Source: Mesorhizobium loti
Lineage (GTDB): Bacteria > Pseudomonadota > Alphaproteobacteria > Rhizobiales > Rhizobiaceae
DNA: 64,000 nucleotides
Reading direction: 5' to 3'
Assembly: GCA_002356515.1 (NCBI GenBank)
Contig: AP017605.1
Coordinates: 6,371,020-6,435,019, forward strand
Shown here: positions 16,013-26,042 of the stretch, in pieces
How the letters are laid out: the number at the start of each line of letters is the position of its first letter
Position numbering within the stretch: position 1 is the first letter of the stretch
The notes under the pieces: model-generated
Told to the model about the DNA's origin: nothing
The model's input: the letters and a program-made list of their open reading frames with translations, nothing else
Database searches by the model: none
Made by a program: the position numbers and the translations under genes

Positions 16013-16351
16013 ATGAAACCTCGATCCCTGCCTGGACGCTTCCTGCTGCTTGGACTTGCCCTTCTTTGCGCGACGCCGGCATGGGCAGGCGACGACGCGC
16101 AGACTGTTCGCGGCAAGAAGCTTGTCGAGACGAACTGTTCCGGGTGCCATGCCGTCGGCTTGAACGACAAGAGCACCCATCCCGATGCGCCGCCCTTCCG
16201 CACATTGTCGAGCCGCTATCCGGTGGAGGATCTTGAAGAGGCACTCGGTGAGGGGATCTCGACCGGCCACCCCGACATGCCGGAATTCGTCGCGACTCCC
16301 ACGCAAATTGACGCCATCGTTTCCTACATAAAGAGCCTGGATCGCAGATGA
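16013..16351 (+). CDS. Periplasmic monohaem cytochrome c
   Basis: A 112-residue secreted cytochrome c. An N-terminal signal peptide (RFLLLGLALLCATPAWA) is followed by one haem-binding CSGCH at about residues 41-45 and a likely methionine axial ligand in HPDMPEF. The fold is class I with a C-terminal helix (QIDAIVSYIKSL). An FNR/FixK-type site lies just upstream, so it probably serves low-oxygen electron transfer, possibly to the cbb3 oxidase encoded at the right end of the window. The IS630-type element inserted 25 bp after its stop without damaging it. Confidence 0.88.
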   Translation: MKPRSLPGRFLLLGLALLCATPAWAGDDAQTVRGKKLVETNCSGCHAVGLNDKSTHPDAPPFRTLSSRYPVEDLEEALGEGISTGHPDMPEFVATPTQIDAIVSYIKSLDRR

Positions 16352-16376
16352 GACGCCTCCGTCGGCCATAGGCTTA

Positions 16377-17421
16377 GAGCGTTTCCTGTTTTGAGAGAAT
16401 CGTAGGATTCCCAAAGCAGGGCGATTGTGATTCAAGATGCTGGCTGGATTGGAGGCCAGGATCTGATGACGCGAGCGCTTTCAAACGATCTTCGTGAGCG
16501 TGTTGTTGAGGCAGTTGGCGCGGGTGAGAACTGCCGTGCAGTGGCATCGCGCTTTGGCGTTGCAGTTTCCTCTGTAGTGAAGTGGTCGCAGCGTTACCGT
16601 GCAACGGGCTCGGTGGCGCCGGGCAAGATGGGCGGACACCGCAAGCGTGTTCTGGAGCCGCACCGTGCCTTCATCGTGGAGCGGATTAATCAGACCTCTG
16701 AACTGACGCTGCATCGGCTGAAGGACGAGTTGGATGCGCGCGGGGTCAAGGTCTCGCACAATACGGTCTGGATGTTCTTGAGGCGCGAGGGCCTGAGCTT
16801 CAAAAAAAACGCCGTTCGCCCTTGAGCAGGCGCGCGCCGACATTGCCCGCAGGCGTCAGCGATGGCGATCCTGGCAGACCGGTCTCGATCCGCAGTGCCT
16901 GGTCTTCATTGATGAGACCTGGATCAAGACCAACATGGCTCCGCTGCGCGGTTGGGGGCCGAAGGGCAAGCGGCTGCGCGGCCTGGCTCCGCACGGCCAC
17001 TGGCGCACGCTGACCTTCCTTGGCGCGCTGCGCTGGGATCGGCTCGCAGCACCTTGCGTCTTCGACGGACCGATCAACGGCCAATGCTTTCGCGCGTATG
17101 TCGAGCAGCAGCTCGTCACCGTTCTGAAGCCCGGCGACATCGTCGTCATGGATAATCTGGGAAGTCATAAGTCGGCAGCCATCAGGCAGATGATCAAGGC
17201 TGCAGGCGCCAGGCTTTGGTATCTGCCGCCCTACTCTCCGGACCTCAATCCGATCGAGCAGGCCTTCGCCAAGATCAAACACTGGATGCGCCAAGCCCAG
17301 AAACGCACCGTCGAGGACACGTGGCGTCACATCGGCCACCTCGTCGAAACCATCGAGGCAGCCGAATGCAAGAACTACTTCCAAAACGCAGGCTACGCTT
17401 CCGTCAAAACGTGAAAGGCTC
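16377..17421 (+). mobile_element. IS630-family insertion sequence
   Basis: A 1045-bp element flanked on both sides by TA, the IS630/Tc1-mariner target duplication. The terminal inverted repeats GAGCGTTTCCTGTTTTGA (left) and GAGCCTTTCACGTTTTGA (right, complement) agree at 15 of 18 positions. It encodes one transposase in two overlapping frames. It sits in the gap between the cytochrome c gene and arcC, so no gene appears broken by it. Confidence 0.92.
16466..17414 (+). CDS. IS630-family transposase, two frames joined by frameshift
   Basis: The first frame (16466-16825) carries an N-terminal helix-turn-helix (NCRAVASRFGVAVSSVVKWSQRY) and a second DNA-binding part. The second frame, to 17414, carries the DDE catalytic domain: D in FIDETW, D in VVMDNLGSHKS and E in SPDLNPIEQAFAKIK. 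They meet at a run of eight A at 16802-16809; skipping one base continues the reading from SFKKTPFALEQ. Such A-run slippage is common in IS630 relatives, so the element may still be active; alternatively one inserted A has inactivated it. Confidence 0.88.
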
Positions 17422-17472
17422 TAGGCCGCGCCGATGCCTGTACGCACCCCGGGCTGAGGGATCGAAAGCGGC

Positions 17473-18378
17473 TCAGGCGTGGAAGCTGGTGCCTTGCCGA
17501 CCTCTGACGATTTCAACAGCGTCCTCGAGCCGGCCGATCGCTGCCGAATTGCCGGTCGCCTCAACGAATTCGATTGCGGCACTGACTTTCGGCCCCATGG
17601 AGCCGGCCGCAAAATTCTTCCCGGATAGCTCCTTGGGGCTCACGCGCCGGAGCGCCCGAGCAGCCGCCGTTCCATAGTCGACATAGACGGCGTCGACATC
17701 GGTCAACAGGAGCAGCATGTCGGCTTGCAACTGGCGGGCAAGAAGCGAGCTTGCCAAATCCTTGTCGATGACTGCTTCCACGCCGCAAAGACTGCCGTCA
17801 TCCCGAGCTATCACCGGAACCCCACCGCCGCCGGTGCAGATGACGATCACGCCGCGCTCGACCAGGAACGAAATCACCGAGGCTTCCAGGATTGCCAGCG
17901 GTTTGGGCGAAGGCACGACCCGGCGCCATTTGTCGCCATCGGGTGCGATTCGCCAGCCGCGTTCGGTGGCAAGCTTGCGTGCGGCTGCCTCATCGTAGAC
18001 CGGGCCGATCGGCTTCGTCGGGTGAGCGAACGCCGGATCGTGCGGATCCACTTTCACTTGTGTGAGCAGGGTTGCGAAAAGCCTCTCCTTGAGGAGGTTG
18101 CCGAGTTCCTGTTCGATCATGTAGCCGATCATGCCGGCGCTCTCGGCGCCGAGCACGTCCAGCGGGAAGGAGCCGCCGTCCGGGTCCGCGGCCGACTGGA
18201 GCGCGAGTAGCCCGACCTGAGGGCCGTTGCCATGCGTGATGACGACCGAATGCCCTTCGCCGATCAATGCCGCCAACGCCGATGCCGCACGCCTGACATT
18301 GTCGCGTTGGTTGTCGGCGGTCATCGGCTCGCCGCGCCGCAACAGCGCGTTTCCGCCCAGGGCAACGACGATAAGCAT
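17473..18378 (-). CDS. arcC: Carbamate kinase
   Basis: A 301-residue carbamate kinase that turns carbamoyl phosphate plus ADP into ATP, CO2 and ammonia, the energy-yielding last step of the arginine deiminase pathway. The N-terminal [15 protein letters not shown] and THGNGPQVG motifs and the [12 protein letters not shown] block are typical. It begins 1 base from the stop of the ornithine carbamoyltransferase gene and is the last gene of arcDABC. The IS630-type element lies about 50 bp beyond its stop. Confidence 0.95.
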   Translation of the reverse strand: MLIVVALGGNALLRRGEPMTADNQRDNVRRAASALAALIGEGHSVVITHGNGPQVGLLALQSAADPDGGSFPLDVLGAESAGMIGYMIEQELGNLLKERLFATLLTQVKVDPHDPAFAHPTKPIGPVYDEAAARKLATERGWRIAPDGDKWRRVVPSPKPLAILEASVISFLVERGVIVICTGGGGVPVIARDDGSLCGVEAVIDKDLASSLLARQLQADMLLLLTDVDAVYVDYGTAAARALRRVSPKELSGKNFAAGSMGPKVSAAIEFVEATGNSAAIGRLEDAVEIVRGRQGTSFHA

Positions 18379-18379
18379 C

Positions 18380-19381
18380 TCAGGTGCCGATCGTGGCTAC
18401 GAGCAGGGCCTTGATCGTGTGCATGCGGTTTTCAGCCTGGTCAAAAACGATCGAGGCTGACGACTCGAATACCTCGTCGGTAACTTCCATGCAGTCGATG
18501 CCATACTCCTTGGCGATGAAGGCACCGATTTCTGTTTCGGTGTCATGGAACGCCGGCAGGCAGTGCATGAATTTGGCGTGGGGATTGCCCGTCGCCGCCA
18601 TCACCTCTCCGGTGACCCGGTATGGCGTCAACAGGCGGATGCGTTCCGCCCAGCCGGATTTGTCCTCGCCCATCGACATCCACACGTCGGTGTAGACGAA
18701 GTCGGCGTCCTGAACGCAGCTCGTCACGTCTTCATCCAGCCGGAAGCGGCCGCCGCTTTGTGCGGCGAGCTCCCTGACATGGGCGCAGAACGCCTCGTCG
18801 GGCCAAAGGTCCCTTGGCGAGGCAATGCGCATATCGATGCCAACCATGGCCGCACCCAGCGCCAATGACAGCGCGACATTGTCGCGGCCCTCGCCAACAA
18901 AGGCGACGGTCATGTCCGACAGATGCTTGTGCGTGAATTCGCGCATCGTCATGAAGTCGGCAAGGATCTGCGTTGGATGCGCCTCGTCGGTAAGGCCGTT
19001 GTAAACCGGCACACCTGCATGCGCGGCAAGCAGTTCGGCCTGGTGCTGACCAAAGCCGCGATATTCGATCGCGTCATACATGCGGCCTAGCACCCGCGCT
19101 GTATCTTTCATGGATTCCTTGTGGCCGATATGGCTGCCGCTCGGCCCGAAATAGGTAACGTGGGCGCCCTGGTCATAGGCTGCCACCTCAAAGCCTGTCC
19201 GGGTGCGCGTCGAATCCTTCTCGAAGATGAGCGCGATGTTCTTTCTGACAAGACGCGGGATCTCATGTCCTGCGACCTTGGCCGCCTTGAGATCGGCCGC
19301 CAGTTTGAGAAGGAAGCGGATCTCATCGGCGGTCAGATCGTCCAGGGTAAGGACGGAGCGGCCGTGAAGGTTGATCGACAT
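18380..19381 (-). CDS. arcB: Ornithine carbamoyltransferase, catabolic
   Basis: A 333-residue ornithine carbamoyltransferase. [11 protein letters not shown] is the carbamoyl-phosphate loop and [10 protein letters not shown] the ornithine/catalytic Cys loop. In this operon it works in the catabolic direction, splitting citrulline into ornithine and carbamoyl phosphate. The ATG at 19381 is chosen because the family starts here ([15 protein letters not shown]) and AAAGGA lies upstream; longer in-frame extensions run into arcA. Position between arcA and arcC supports arcB rather than biosynthetic argF. Confidence 0.94.
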   Translation of the reverse strand: MSINLHGRSVLTLDDLTADEIRFLLKLAADLKAAKVAGHEIPRLVRKNIALIFEKDSTRTRTGFEVAAYDQGAHVTYFGPSGSHIGHKESMKDTARVLGRMYDAIEYRGFGQHQAELLAAHAGVPVYNGLTDEAHPTQILADFMTMREFTHKHLSDMTVAFVGEGRDNVALSLALGAAMVGIDMRIASPRDLWPDEAFCAHVRELAAQSGGRFRLDEDVTSCVQDADFVYTDVWMSMGEDKSGWAERIRLLTPYRVTGEVMAATGNPHAKFMHCLPAFHDTETEIGAFIAKEYGIDCMEVTDEVFESSASIVFDQAENRMHTIKALLVATIGT

Positions 19382-19398
19382 TGGAAAATCCTTTCTGG

Positions 19399-20613
19399 TC
19401 AGACCGGGTCGCGGGCAATGGGACAGGTCATGCAGTGGCCGCCGCCGCGGCCGCGGCTTAGTTCGGCCCCCTCGACGGTGATTACTTCGATACCCGCGCG
19501 GCGCAGAAGCGTGTTGGTGTAGACGTTGCGGTCGTAGCCGATGACGACGCCGGGCTCGACCGCGACGACATTGTTTCCGTCGTCCCATTGCTCGCGCTCG
19601 GCCTCGTAGCGGTCGCCGCCCGTCGCGATGATGCGTAGTGTCTTCAGCCCGAGGGCCTCGGCGACCACCGTCGTGAAGGGCTTTGTCTCATCGATGACCT
19701 CGACCGCCGCCTCTGCATCGCCTGGGCGCAGCGAGAAGGTGCGCAACTGGTCAACCACCGGCGGGTACAGGGTGACGAGGTCGCGGTCGCAGAAGGTGAA
19801 GACGGTGTCGAGATGCATGAAGCTGCGGTCGCGCGGCATCAAAGCGGCAATCACCCGCGTCGCTTCGCCGGCTGCAAAGAGGCTTCGCGCGAGGTCGCCC
19901 ACCGCTTGCGGCGTCGTGCGCTCGCCCATGCCGACAAGAACCGTCCCGTCGCCGATTGGCATGACATCGCCACCTTCGAGGCTGATGCCCGTCCCCTGGC
20001 TCGGCGAGACGAATGGGACGCCGCTGTCGCGAAAGCGAGGGTGAAAGCGATAGACAGCCTCGACATTGGCTGCCTCCGGGCGCCTGGCAGGCCAGTACAT
20101 CGCGTTGACCGACACGGCGCCATAGATCCAGCAGGAACTGTCGCGTGTGAAAAGCTGGTTCGGCAGCGGCGGGAGCACGAAGTCCTGGGGGCCAAGCGTT
20201 CGTCCAGTCAGCCCCCTGGGCTCGAAGGGAAGCTCCGCACGCGCAATGCCGCCGACCAGATAAGCGGCAAGTTGCTCCGATGGCATTTCGTTCAGCCAGC
20301 CGCGCAGCTCGCCGACCATGTCCAGTCCAACCACCCCCGGATGAACCCGGCGCTCGAGCAACCAGTCACGCGCTTCGGCAAGACCTATTGTCTCCGCCAA
20401 CAGGTCGGCGAACGGATGGACCACGACGCCGCGTTCGCGCAACGCATCGACAAAGACGTCGTGCTCCTGGCGAGCGCGCTTGACCCAAAGCACATCATCG
20501 AAGAGCAGCGCTTTGCAGTTCTCTGGTGTCAGCCTGCGCAGGCTGAGGTCCGGACGGTGGACCATCACCTCGCGCAGCCGGCCGACCTCGGAGTGGACAC
20601 CCAGGCTTGTCAT
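19399..20613 (-). CDS. arcA: Arginine deiminase
   Basis: A 404-residue arginine deiminase that hydrolyses arginine to citrulline and ammonia. The N-terminal [17 protein letters not shown] block, [37 protein letters not shown] and the C-terminal nucleophile Cys in GGGHCMTCP are all intact. It lies 13 bases behind the antiporter gene and 17 bases ahead of arcB, in a compact operon. The upstream FNR/FixK-type site at 22157-22170 predicts induction at low oxygen. Confidence 0.96.
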   Translation of the reverse strand: MTSLGVHSEVGRLREVMVHRPDLSLRRLTPENCKALLFDDVLWVKRARQEHDVFVDALRERGVVVHPFADLLAETIGLAEARDWLLERRVHPGVVGLDMVGELRGWLNEMPSEQLAAYLVGGIARAELPFEPRGLTGRTLGPQDFVLPPLPNQLFTRDSSCWIYGAVSVNAMYWPARRPEAANVEAVYRFHPRFRDSGVPFVSPSQGTGISLEGGDVMPIGDGTVLVGMGERTTPQAVGDLARSLFAAGEATRVIAALMPRDRSFMHLDTVFTFCDRDLVTLYPPVVDQLRTFSLRPGDAEAAVEVIDETKPFTTVVAEALGLKTLRIIATGGDRYEAEREQWDDGNNVVAVEPGVVIGYDRNVYTNTLLRRAGIEVITVEGAELSRGRGGGHCMTCPIARDPV

Positions 20614-20626
20614 CGCGTCAATCCTC

Positions 20627-22093
20627 TCACAGCGGGCTGACGGCGCCGGTCCACATCTCGTAAACGGCGAGGATGGCGACCGCGATGAGGGTTCCGGCGA
20701 GGGCGGCCTCGGCAGGATGGAACACGCGCTGATTGGTTTCGCGGCGCGCCCAGATGTAGAAGAGGATGCCCGGCGCATAGAGGATCGCGCACATGAACAG
20801 GTAGGCAGGCCCTGCCGCGTAGACGAGCCACAGGCCGTAGACCGTTGCCAGCAAGCCGGCGAAAAGCGGACCGACACGCTGCTCGCCGCTTTCGTAACTC
20901 TCTCCGGTCAAGGCGAGCTTGGCCGCGTAGGCTCCCGAAAAGATATAGGGCACCAGGATTGCGGCCGACGCGATGTAGAACAGTGCCTGGTAGGTGCTTT
21001 GTGCGAAGAGCGTGATCACCAGAAAAGCTTGGACCAGCAGGTTGGTGATCAGAAGCGAAGTCGACGGCACGCCACGTCCGCTTTCCCGGCCGAAGAATTT
21101 CGGCATCGTCCCGTCCTTGGCGGCGACATGCGGAATTTCGGCTGCAAGCAGCGTCCAGCTCAGGAAGGCGCCGACCACCGACACGACAAGCGCGATGTTG
21201 ATGAGGACAGCGCCCCAGGGACCGACGACCGCCTCCAGCACGCCCGCCATGGACGGGTTCTTCAGCGCGGCGAGTTCAGGCTGGCTGAGGATGCCGAGCG
21301 ACAGCAGCGACACCAGGGCGTAGAGGGCGAGACAAGTGAAGAAGCCGAGGACTGTCGCCATGGCGATGTCTTTGCGGCGCTCGGCCCGGCCGGAAAATAC
21401 GCTGGCGCCTTCGATGCCGATGAATACCCACAGGGTCACCAGCATCGTGCTCTTCACCTGGGCGGTAATCGAACCGAGACCGGCGTTCCCGAGACCGGTG
21501 AAGTCGAGGGACCAGACCTGCAGTTTGAAGGCGACGGCAACAACCCCAACGAACAGGACGATTGGAGCGATCTTCGCCACCGTGACGATGAGGTTCACAA
21601 CGGCGGCCTGCCGGATGCCGGCGAGAACCAGGACATGGATCAGCCATAGCAGGATCGATGCGCCGAGCACCGCCTGCCAGGTGTTTCCGTCGCCAAAGGC
21701 CGGAAAGAAATAGGAGAGCGCGCTGAAAACGATCACCGCGTAGGAGACGTTGCCGACCCATGCGCTGATCCAGTAGCCCCAGGCGCTGTTGAACCCGATA
21801 AAGGGACCGAAGCCGGCCTTGGCGTAAGCGTAGGGTCCGGCGTCGAGTTCGGGCTTGCGGGTCGCAAGCGACTGATAGACGAAGACCAGCGCCAGCATGC
21901 CGACCGCAGTGATTGCCCAGCCAATCAGGATGGCGAGAGGACCCGCGCCTGCCGCCATGTTCTGCGGCAGGCTGAAAACGCCGGAGCCGACCATGGACCC
22001 GATCACCAGTGCGGTCAGGGACCCCAGTCTGAGTTTCGTCGGCGCCGCGGTAGCGACTTTCCGAACAGGAATGTTGATGTCAGCCGTGGTCAT
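20627..22093 (-). CDS. arcD: Arginine/ornithine antiporter
   Basis: A 488-residue APC-superfamily membrane protein with about 12-13 hydrophobic segments; the first carries the family's small-residue motif [19 protein letters not shown]. It is of the basic amino acid/polyamine antiporter type and leads the arc operon, so exchange of external arginine for ornithine is the expected role. The ATG at 22093 is chosen because GGGAGAGC lies about 8 bases upstream. An FNR/FixK-type site is centred about 70 bp upstream of this start. Confidence 0.92.
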   Translation of the reverse strand: MTTADINIPVRKVATAAPTKLRLGSLTALVIGSMVGSGVFSLPQNMAAGAGPLAILIGWAITAVGMLALVFVYQSLATRKPELDAGPYAYAKAGFGPFIGFNSAWGYWISAWVGNVSYAVIVFSALSYFFPAFGDGNTWQAVLGASILLWLIHVLVLAGIRQAAVVNLIVTVAKIAPIVLFVGVVAVAFKLQVWSLDFTGLGNAGLGSITAQVKSTMLVTLWVFIGIEGASVFSGRAERRKDIAMATVLGFFTCLALYALVSLLSLGILSQPELAALKNPSMAGVLEAVVGPWGAVLINIALVVSVVGAFLSWTLLAAEIPHVAAKDGTMPKFFGRESGRGVPSTSLLITNLLVQAFLVITLFAQSTYQALFYIASAAILVPYIFSGAYAAKLALTGESYESGEQRVGPLFAGLLATVYGLWLVYAAGPAYLFMCAILYAPGILFYIWARRETNQRVFHPAEAALAGTLIAVAILAVYEMWTGAVSPL

Positions 22094-22156
22094 GATGCTC
22101 TCCCGGATTTGAGGCTCAGATGGGAGGCAATCAACAGGAAGACCGGCCAGGCAGCT

Positions 22157-22170
22157 TTGATGTTGGTCAA
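22157..22170 (-). promoter_or_regulatory. FNR/FixK-type site for arcDABC
   Basis: TTGATGTTGGTCAA is a near-exact match (GTCAA in the right half) 63 bp upstream of arcD. A second site for the divergent BON gene lies about 60 bp away, so each direction has its own site. Confidence 0.8.
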
Positions 22171-22227
22171 ATAGAAGCTTGATTTCCAAAGGCGCGAGCT
22201 CGGGGCCCGCCGTTTGCTCGAGATCGT

Positions 22228-22241
22228 TTGATCCGCATCAA
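22228..22241 (+). promoter_or_regulatory. FNR/FixK-type site for the BON gene
   Basis: TTGATCCGCATCAA is an exact match to TTGAT-N4-ATCAA, 77 bp upstream of the BON-domain gene start. Confidence 0.82.
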
Positions 22242-22318
22242 CGTCCACATGACCTCGCCTCTCCATAATCAAACCTTAGCCGAGCGAGCGCGGCCCGCTC
22301 ACAAGAAGAGGTGCAACC

Positions 22319-22966
22319 ATGAACAACAACGTTTTGAGGCAGAACATCATCGATGAGTTGGAGTTCGAGCCAAGCATCGACGCAGCCAATATCGGCATCG
22401 CCGTTGACAACGGCGTGGTCACGTTGACCGGCCATGTGTCGACCTACGCGCAGAAGGCAGCCACGGAAGAAGCGGTACGGCGCGTCAAGGGTGTGAAAGG
22501 TATCGCGGAGGAAATCGAAGTACGGCCCTTGGGGAGTAATCTGACGGCCGACGACGAGATCGCCAAGCGTGCTCTGCACTCGATCAGCTGGAATACTGTC
22601 GTGCCGGACGGAGCGGTCCAGGTGAAAGTCCAGAATGGCTGGGTGACCCTCACCGGCAAGGTGGAGTGGCAGTATCAGAGATCCGCCGCGTTCGCCGCCA
22701 TCCGATACCTGGCCGGCGTGATCGGCGTCGTCAACAACATCGAGGTGATGCCGCACGCGACTGCGCCGAATGTGAAAAAGTGCATCGAAGACGCCTTGAA
22801 GCGTAATGCCGAGGTCGAGTCAAAAGCGATAGAAGTCAACGTATCCGACGGCAAGGTTACCCTGAAAGGCAAAGTCAACAGCTGGGCCGAACGCCGCACA
22901 ACAGAGCGCGCCGCCTGGGCTGTGCCTGGCGTGCGCATGGTTGAAGACCACCTTACAATCGCCTGA
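22319..22966 (+). CDS. Triple BON-domain protein
   Basis: A 215-residue protein made of three BON domains of about 65-70 residues, each with the alpha/beta pattern and a conserved VDNGVVTLTGHV-like strand-turn (near residues 30, 105 and 175: VDNGVVTLTG, VQNGWVTLTG, VSDGKVTLKG). There is no signal peptide, so this is a cytoplasmic BON protein of the kind seen in stress regulons, unlike OsmY. An exact FNR/FixK-type site lies upstream and AGAGG precedes the ATG. A strong terminator hairpin follows. Its molecular role is unknown; phospholipid or protein-complex binding is proposed for the family. Confidence 0.88.
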   Translation: MNNNVLRQNIIDELEFEPSIDAANIGIAVDNGVVTLTGHVSTYAQKAATEEAVRRVKGVKGIAEEIEVRPLGSNLTADDEIAKRALHSISWNTVVPDGAVQVKVQNGWVTLTGKVEWQYQRSAAFAAIRYLAGVIGVVNNIEVMPHATAPNVKKCIEDALKRNAEVESKAIEVNVSDGKVTLKGKVNSWAERRTTERAAWAVPGVRMVEDHLTIA

Positions 22967-22981
22967 TGCGTCGGAACGTCA

Positions 22982-23010
22982 AAGGGAAGCGAGCATGACC
23001 CGCTTCCCTT
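22982..23010 (+). terminator. Intrinsic terminator after the BON gene
   Basis: Perfect 10-bp arms AAGGGAAGCG/CGCTTCCCTT with a 9-base loop, followed by GTTCCTT, lie 16 bases after the BON stop codon. Confidence 0.75.
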
Positions 23011-23011
23011 G

Positions 23012-23271
23012 TTCCTTGCGGCGAACTCGCACGCACACCAAAGTCTATCCGCTAGAACAGGCCAATCGGGCGTTGGACGATCTGAGACAAGGGAGATTGA
23101 GCGGCGCCGCTGTCCTGGTGCCATGACGCCGGATTTTGATTATCAGCGCATTTGTCGGACCCACTTCGCCCGTATGGCGTCGCTGGCGCCCGCGATCGCG
23201 CTGAACAGGGGCGATCGAAGTGCGCACCGTGATCGTTGAGATGCGAACCGGACTTGGCGCGCTGCAGAACG
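23012..23271. pseudogene. Remnant of a convergent alcohol dehydrogenase/NAD(P)H oxidoreductase pair
   Basis: The plus strand to 23126 encodes an alcohol dehydrogenase C-terminus (VYPLEQANRALDDLRQG, ending AAVLVP) almost identical to the end of the dehydrogenase at 25.9-26.0 kb. Immediately after, the minus strand encodes IAGASDAIRAKWVRQMR, matching the end of the oxidoreductase at 26.04 kb (VAGASVATRAKWIRQMR). So this is the junction of the same two convergent genes, with the bodies of both missing. The nucleotide sequences have clearly diverged, so the duplication is old. The remnant copy keeps a Lys codon where the 25.9-kb copy has a stop. Confidence 0.85.
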
Positions 23272-23868
23272 TCAAGCGATGTCAACGGGCCCGGCCTTGC
23301 GTTTGCGGCCGGTGATCATCGCCCGAACCAGGTTTTCGCGATGGCGAAAGCTTGCCAGTGCGACGCCGCCAATGTGGAGGAAGACGAGCAGCAGCAAGCC
23401 ATGCGCGGCAAGGCTGTGCGCCGCCTCGACCCACGACACGCCGAAATAGGCGTCTGTTGTCATCAGCCATCCGGTCAGCGCGGTTGAACCCATCACCGCA
23501 ATCAGCGCGATCACCATTGCGCCGCCTGCCGGATTGTGGCCGATGTAGCGGGCTTCGCGACCACTTGCTATTGCGGAGAGGTAGCGCAGCACCGTCACCG
23601 GATCGCGCACGAATTGCGAAAACCGCGCATAGGGCGTGCCCAGAACGGCCCATAAGAGCCGCATTGCGACCAGCGCGGCAGCGGCGTAGCCGGCCCAATG
23701 GTGAACGTCCTCCGCGGAATGGGAGGTAAACCAGGCCGTAACGAAGCTGAGCACCAGCGCCCAGTGGAAGCTCCGCACGACCCGGTCCCAGACGCGCACC
23801 ATCTCCGGCGATGGCTGCGCGTCCGCGACTACCGATGCGTTCCGATCAGTTTTCGCCGGCTTCGGCAT
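23272..23868 (-). CDS. Cytochrome b561-type membrane protein
   Basis: A 198-residue di-haem cytochrome b561-like protein with four hydrophobic helices. Candidate haem histidines lie in VVRSFHWALVLSF, VHHWAGYAA, AAHSLAAHGLLLLVFLHIGG. It resembles the b subunit family of Ni-Fe hydrogenase/thiosulfate reductase cytochromes. The ATG at 23868 lies inside the end of the PepSY gene, so the two are translationally coupled. It probably passes electrons from the quinone pool to a periplasmic partner; the partner is unknown, and the secreted cupredoxin gene nearby is one candidate. Confidence 0.85.
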   Translation of the reverse strand: MPKPAKTDRNASVVADAQPSPEMVRVWDRVVRSFHWALVLSFVTAWFTSHSAEDVHHWAGYAAAALVAMRLLWAVLGTPYARFSQFVRDPVTVLRYLSAIASGREARYIGHNPAGGAMVIALIAVMGSTALTGWLMTTDAYFGVSWVEAAHSLAAHGLLLLVFLHIGGVALASFRHRENLVRAMITGRKRKAGPVDIA

Positions 23869-24124
23869 TGTCGAGCTTTTCAAGGGTCTCTGCGTTGTAG
23901 GCGAGGTTCACTTTCTTGCCGGCCTTGTCGACCGCGTAGACTTCGTAGCAGCCCTTCTCGACCTTGATCTGGCGAACGGTGAGGCCTTCGCCCGTCAATT
24001 GAGCCTCGAGCGTAGCTTTGGGTTTGAACTGTGATTTCGGGGCGGTGCTGCAGCTGCCGCCAGCAGCGAGCGTTGGCCCTGCAATCATCCCGGCGAGTGC
24101 GGCGAGGACAAGTGTGCGATACAT
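23846..24124 (-). CDS. Secreted PepSY-domain protein
   Basis: A 92-residue protein with a signal peptide (YRTLVLAALAGMIAGPTLAAGG) and a single PepSY-like domain (LEAQLTGEGLTVRQIKVEKGCYEVYAVDKAGKKVNLAYN). A periplasmic location follows from the signal. It overlaps the cytochrome b561 gene by 23 bases, and such PepSY/b561 pairs are common near redox systems. A Cys at the mature N-terminus region (GGSCSTA) and a second in EKGCYEV could form a disulfide. Confidence 0.82.
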   Translation of the reverse strand: MYRTLVLAALAGMIAGPTLAAGGSCSTAPKSQFKPKATLEAQLTGEGLTVRQIKVEKGCYEVYAVDKAGKKVNLAYNAETLEKLDNAEAGEN

Positions 24125-24293
24125 GATGGCTCCATTCGGGTGGTTGGGCGCGGATCTTGCGCCTTGAGGGGTGGATTTCGACCGGTCCGGTCAGACGGCG
24201 GTATGACCGTCATTGGTGCGGGATAAACAATTCAAGCTGACAACTGGCTGACAGCGGCATCGACGCTGCTGGCTCGGCTCGCCGCCGGTCGAT

Positions 24294-24307
24294 TTGATCT
24301 GGCGCAA
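24294..24307 (+). promoter_or_regulatory. Degenerate FNR/FixK-type site
   Basis: TTGATCTGGCGCAA has a perfect left half and CGCAA in place of ATCAA. It is 76 bp upstream of the cupredoxin start. The same variant form occurs at 30836-30849. Confidence 0.45.
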
Positions 24308-24383
24308 GGACGGCGGGTGGTGTCACGAGCAGTATGACAATTGGGAAGTAGAGCGCTTCCGCTGCCTTCCTGAGGAGAACGTC

Positions 24384-24881
24384 ATGAAAACCATATCGAG
24401 GAGAGCGGCGTTAGGGCTTGCCGCCGCAATGCTCATGGCCGGCAGCGCCGGTGCTGTCCAGGCTGCTGCGATTGTCCAGATCTCGCTATGGGACAAGGGC
24501 GCGAGTGCGGAGATGCCGATGGGGCTCGCTTATGCGGCGCCGGGGATAGATTTCTCCAAGGCCACCATGGGCATCAAGGCTTCCCCCGGAACGGTGAAGG
24601 CCGGGGAGGTCACATTCAATGTGAAGAATGACTCCAAGGACACCGTTCACGAAATGATCGTGATGTACCTTGCCGATCCTGGCAAGCCGCTTCCCTACGT
24701 TGAGGCCGAGAACCGGGTCGACGAAGACAAAGCTGGCGACAAGGGCGAAGTTTCGGAACTTGACCCTGGCAAATCAGGCACGTTGACCGTCGAATTGAAG
24801 GCCGGAAAATACCTGCTTATCTGCAACGTTCCAGGTCACTATGGGGCCGGCATGTGGGCCGAATTCACAGTCGATCCATAG
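24384..24881 (+). CDS. Periplasmic cupredoxin (type-1 copper protein)
   Basis: A 165-residue secreted copper protein. The N-terminus is a signal peptide with a twin-arginine-like start (SRRAALGLAAAMLMAG). The type-1 copper ligands are visible as H89 (DTVHEM), C147, H152 and M157 in the loop LLICNVPGHYGAGMW. TGAGGAG precedes the ATG. The plastocyanin/azurin-like domain suggests periplasmic electron transfer or copper handling, in keeping with the Cu-requiring cbb3 oxidase of the same island. The exact redox partner is unknown. Confidence 0.88.
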   Translation: MKTISRRAALGLAAAMLMAGSAGAVQAAAIVQISLWDKGASAEMPMGLAYAAPGIDFSKATMGIKASPGTVKAGEVTFNVKNDSKDTVHEMIVMYLADPGKPLPYVEAENRVDEDKAGDKGEVSELDPGKSGTLTVELKAGKYLLICNVPGHYGAGMWAEFTVDP

Positions 24882-25044
24882 GCCGCAGAACAAGGCAACG
24901 CCTTGATCAGAGTCGGTGACTTGTCGCAGTTCTCGAAAGCTTGCCGGGATCGCCGTACTTTACCGGTGGGCCGCCGTACGACGGCAAGGCCAAGAGTGGG
25001 TCGTAATCCGCTTCGTTTGTTTCCGGGGCAACGTGGGGCGCATC

Positions 25045-26028
25045 ATGAGAGCAATGGTGCTCGAGAGCATCGGCACTCCCTTGAGACTGGCCGACAGATC
25101 CGACCCCTTACCGGGGGTCGGTGAGATACGGTTGAAGGTCGAGGCATGCGCGGTCTGCCGGACCGATCTGCATGTCATTGATGGGGATCTTCGTCACCCA
25201 AAACTGCCGCTGGTTCCCGGTCACGAAATCGTCGGCATTGTCGATGCCGTGGGCAAGGGCGTTGCGCGTTCCAGGATCGGGCGCAGGGTTGGCGTGCCTT
25301 GGCTTGGGCACACTTGCGGACACTGTCCCTACTGCCTCGCGGATAGCGAAAATCTCTGCGATCAGCCAGATTTCACCGGCTATACCCGCGATGGTGGCTT
25401 TGCCACCCATGTCGTTGCCGATGCACGCTTCGCCTTCGATCTGGATGCGGACGCAGACCCTGTATCCCTTGCGCCGTTGCTTTGCGCTGGCCTGATCGGC
25501 TGGCGATGCCTGAAGAAAGCCGGGGACGGCAAGCAGCTTGGGATCTATGGTTTCGGCGCCGCTGCGCATATCGTTGCCCAGATCGCGATCTGGCAAGGTC
25601 GTGAAATCTTCGCCTTCACCCGGCCTGGTGACGAGCAAGCAAAGGAATTCGCCCATTCGCTGGGCGCGGCCTGGGCAGGTGGATCGGATGAGTCACCGCC
25701 CAAGCAGCTGGACGCGGCGATCATCTTCGCCCCTGTTGGCGATCTGGTGCCGATCGCGCTTCGTGCCGTGCGCAAGGGTGGCCGGGTGGTGTGCGGAGGC
25801 ATCCACATGAGTGACATTCCAGCGATGCCTTACGATTTGTTGTGGGAAGAGCGCGAGCTGATTTCCGTCGCAAACCTGACGCGACGCGACGCGCAAGAGT
25901 TCTTTCCCATTGCCAAGCGTGCGCAGGTGCGCACGCATACCTAGGTCTATCCGTTGGAACAGGCCAATCAGGCGTTGGACGATCTGAGGCAAGGCAGATT
26001 GAGCGGCGCTGCCGTGCTGGTTCCGTGA
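25045..26028 (+). pseudogene. Zinc-dependent alcohol dehydrogenase with in-frame stop
   Basis: A medium-chain Zn alcohol dehydrogenase of the propanol-preferring AdhA type. Catalytic zinc ligands are C38 (CAVCRTD) and H60/E61 (GHE), with structural zinc cysteines C91, C94, C97 and C105. The frame meets TAG at 25942-25944 after residue 299; reading through gives VYPLEQANQALDDLRQG and the normal family end at TGA 26026-26028. The remnant at 23.0 kb has a sense codon at the same place. The protein therefore lacks its last 28 residues unless the stop is suppressed or is a sequencing error. It could still fold, but I treat it as a probable pseudogene. Confidence 0.8.
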
Positions 26029-26042
26029 TCGACTGTCGAGGA

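Noticed and set aside
16427..17414. IS630 transposase as a simple pseudogene
   Set aside because: The frame change falls on a run of eight A, where IS630-type elements often shift, and both ends are intact, so I keep it as a frameshifted gene rather than a dead one.
20480..21649. A 389-codon open frame on the plus strand
   Set aside because: It is antisense to arcD and the start of arcA, rich in E, D, Q and H, with no family features.
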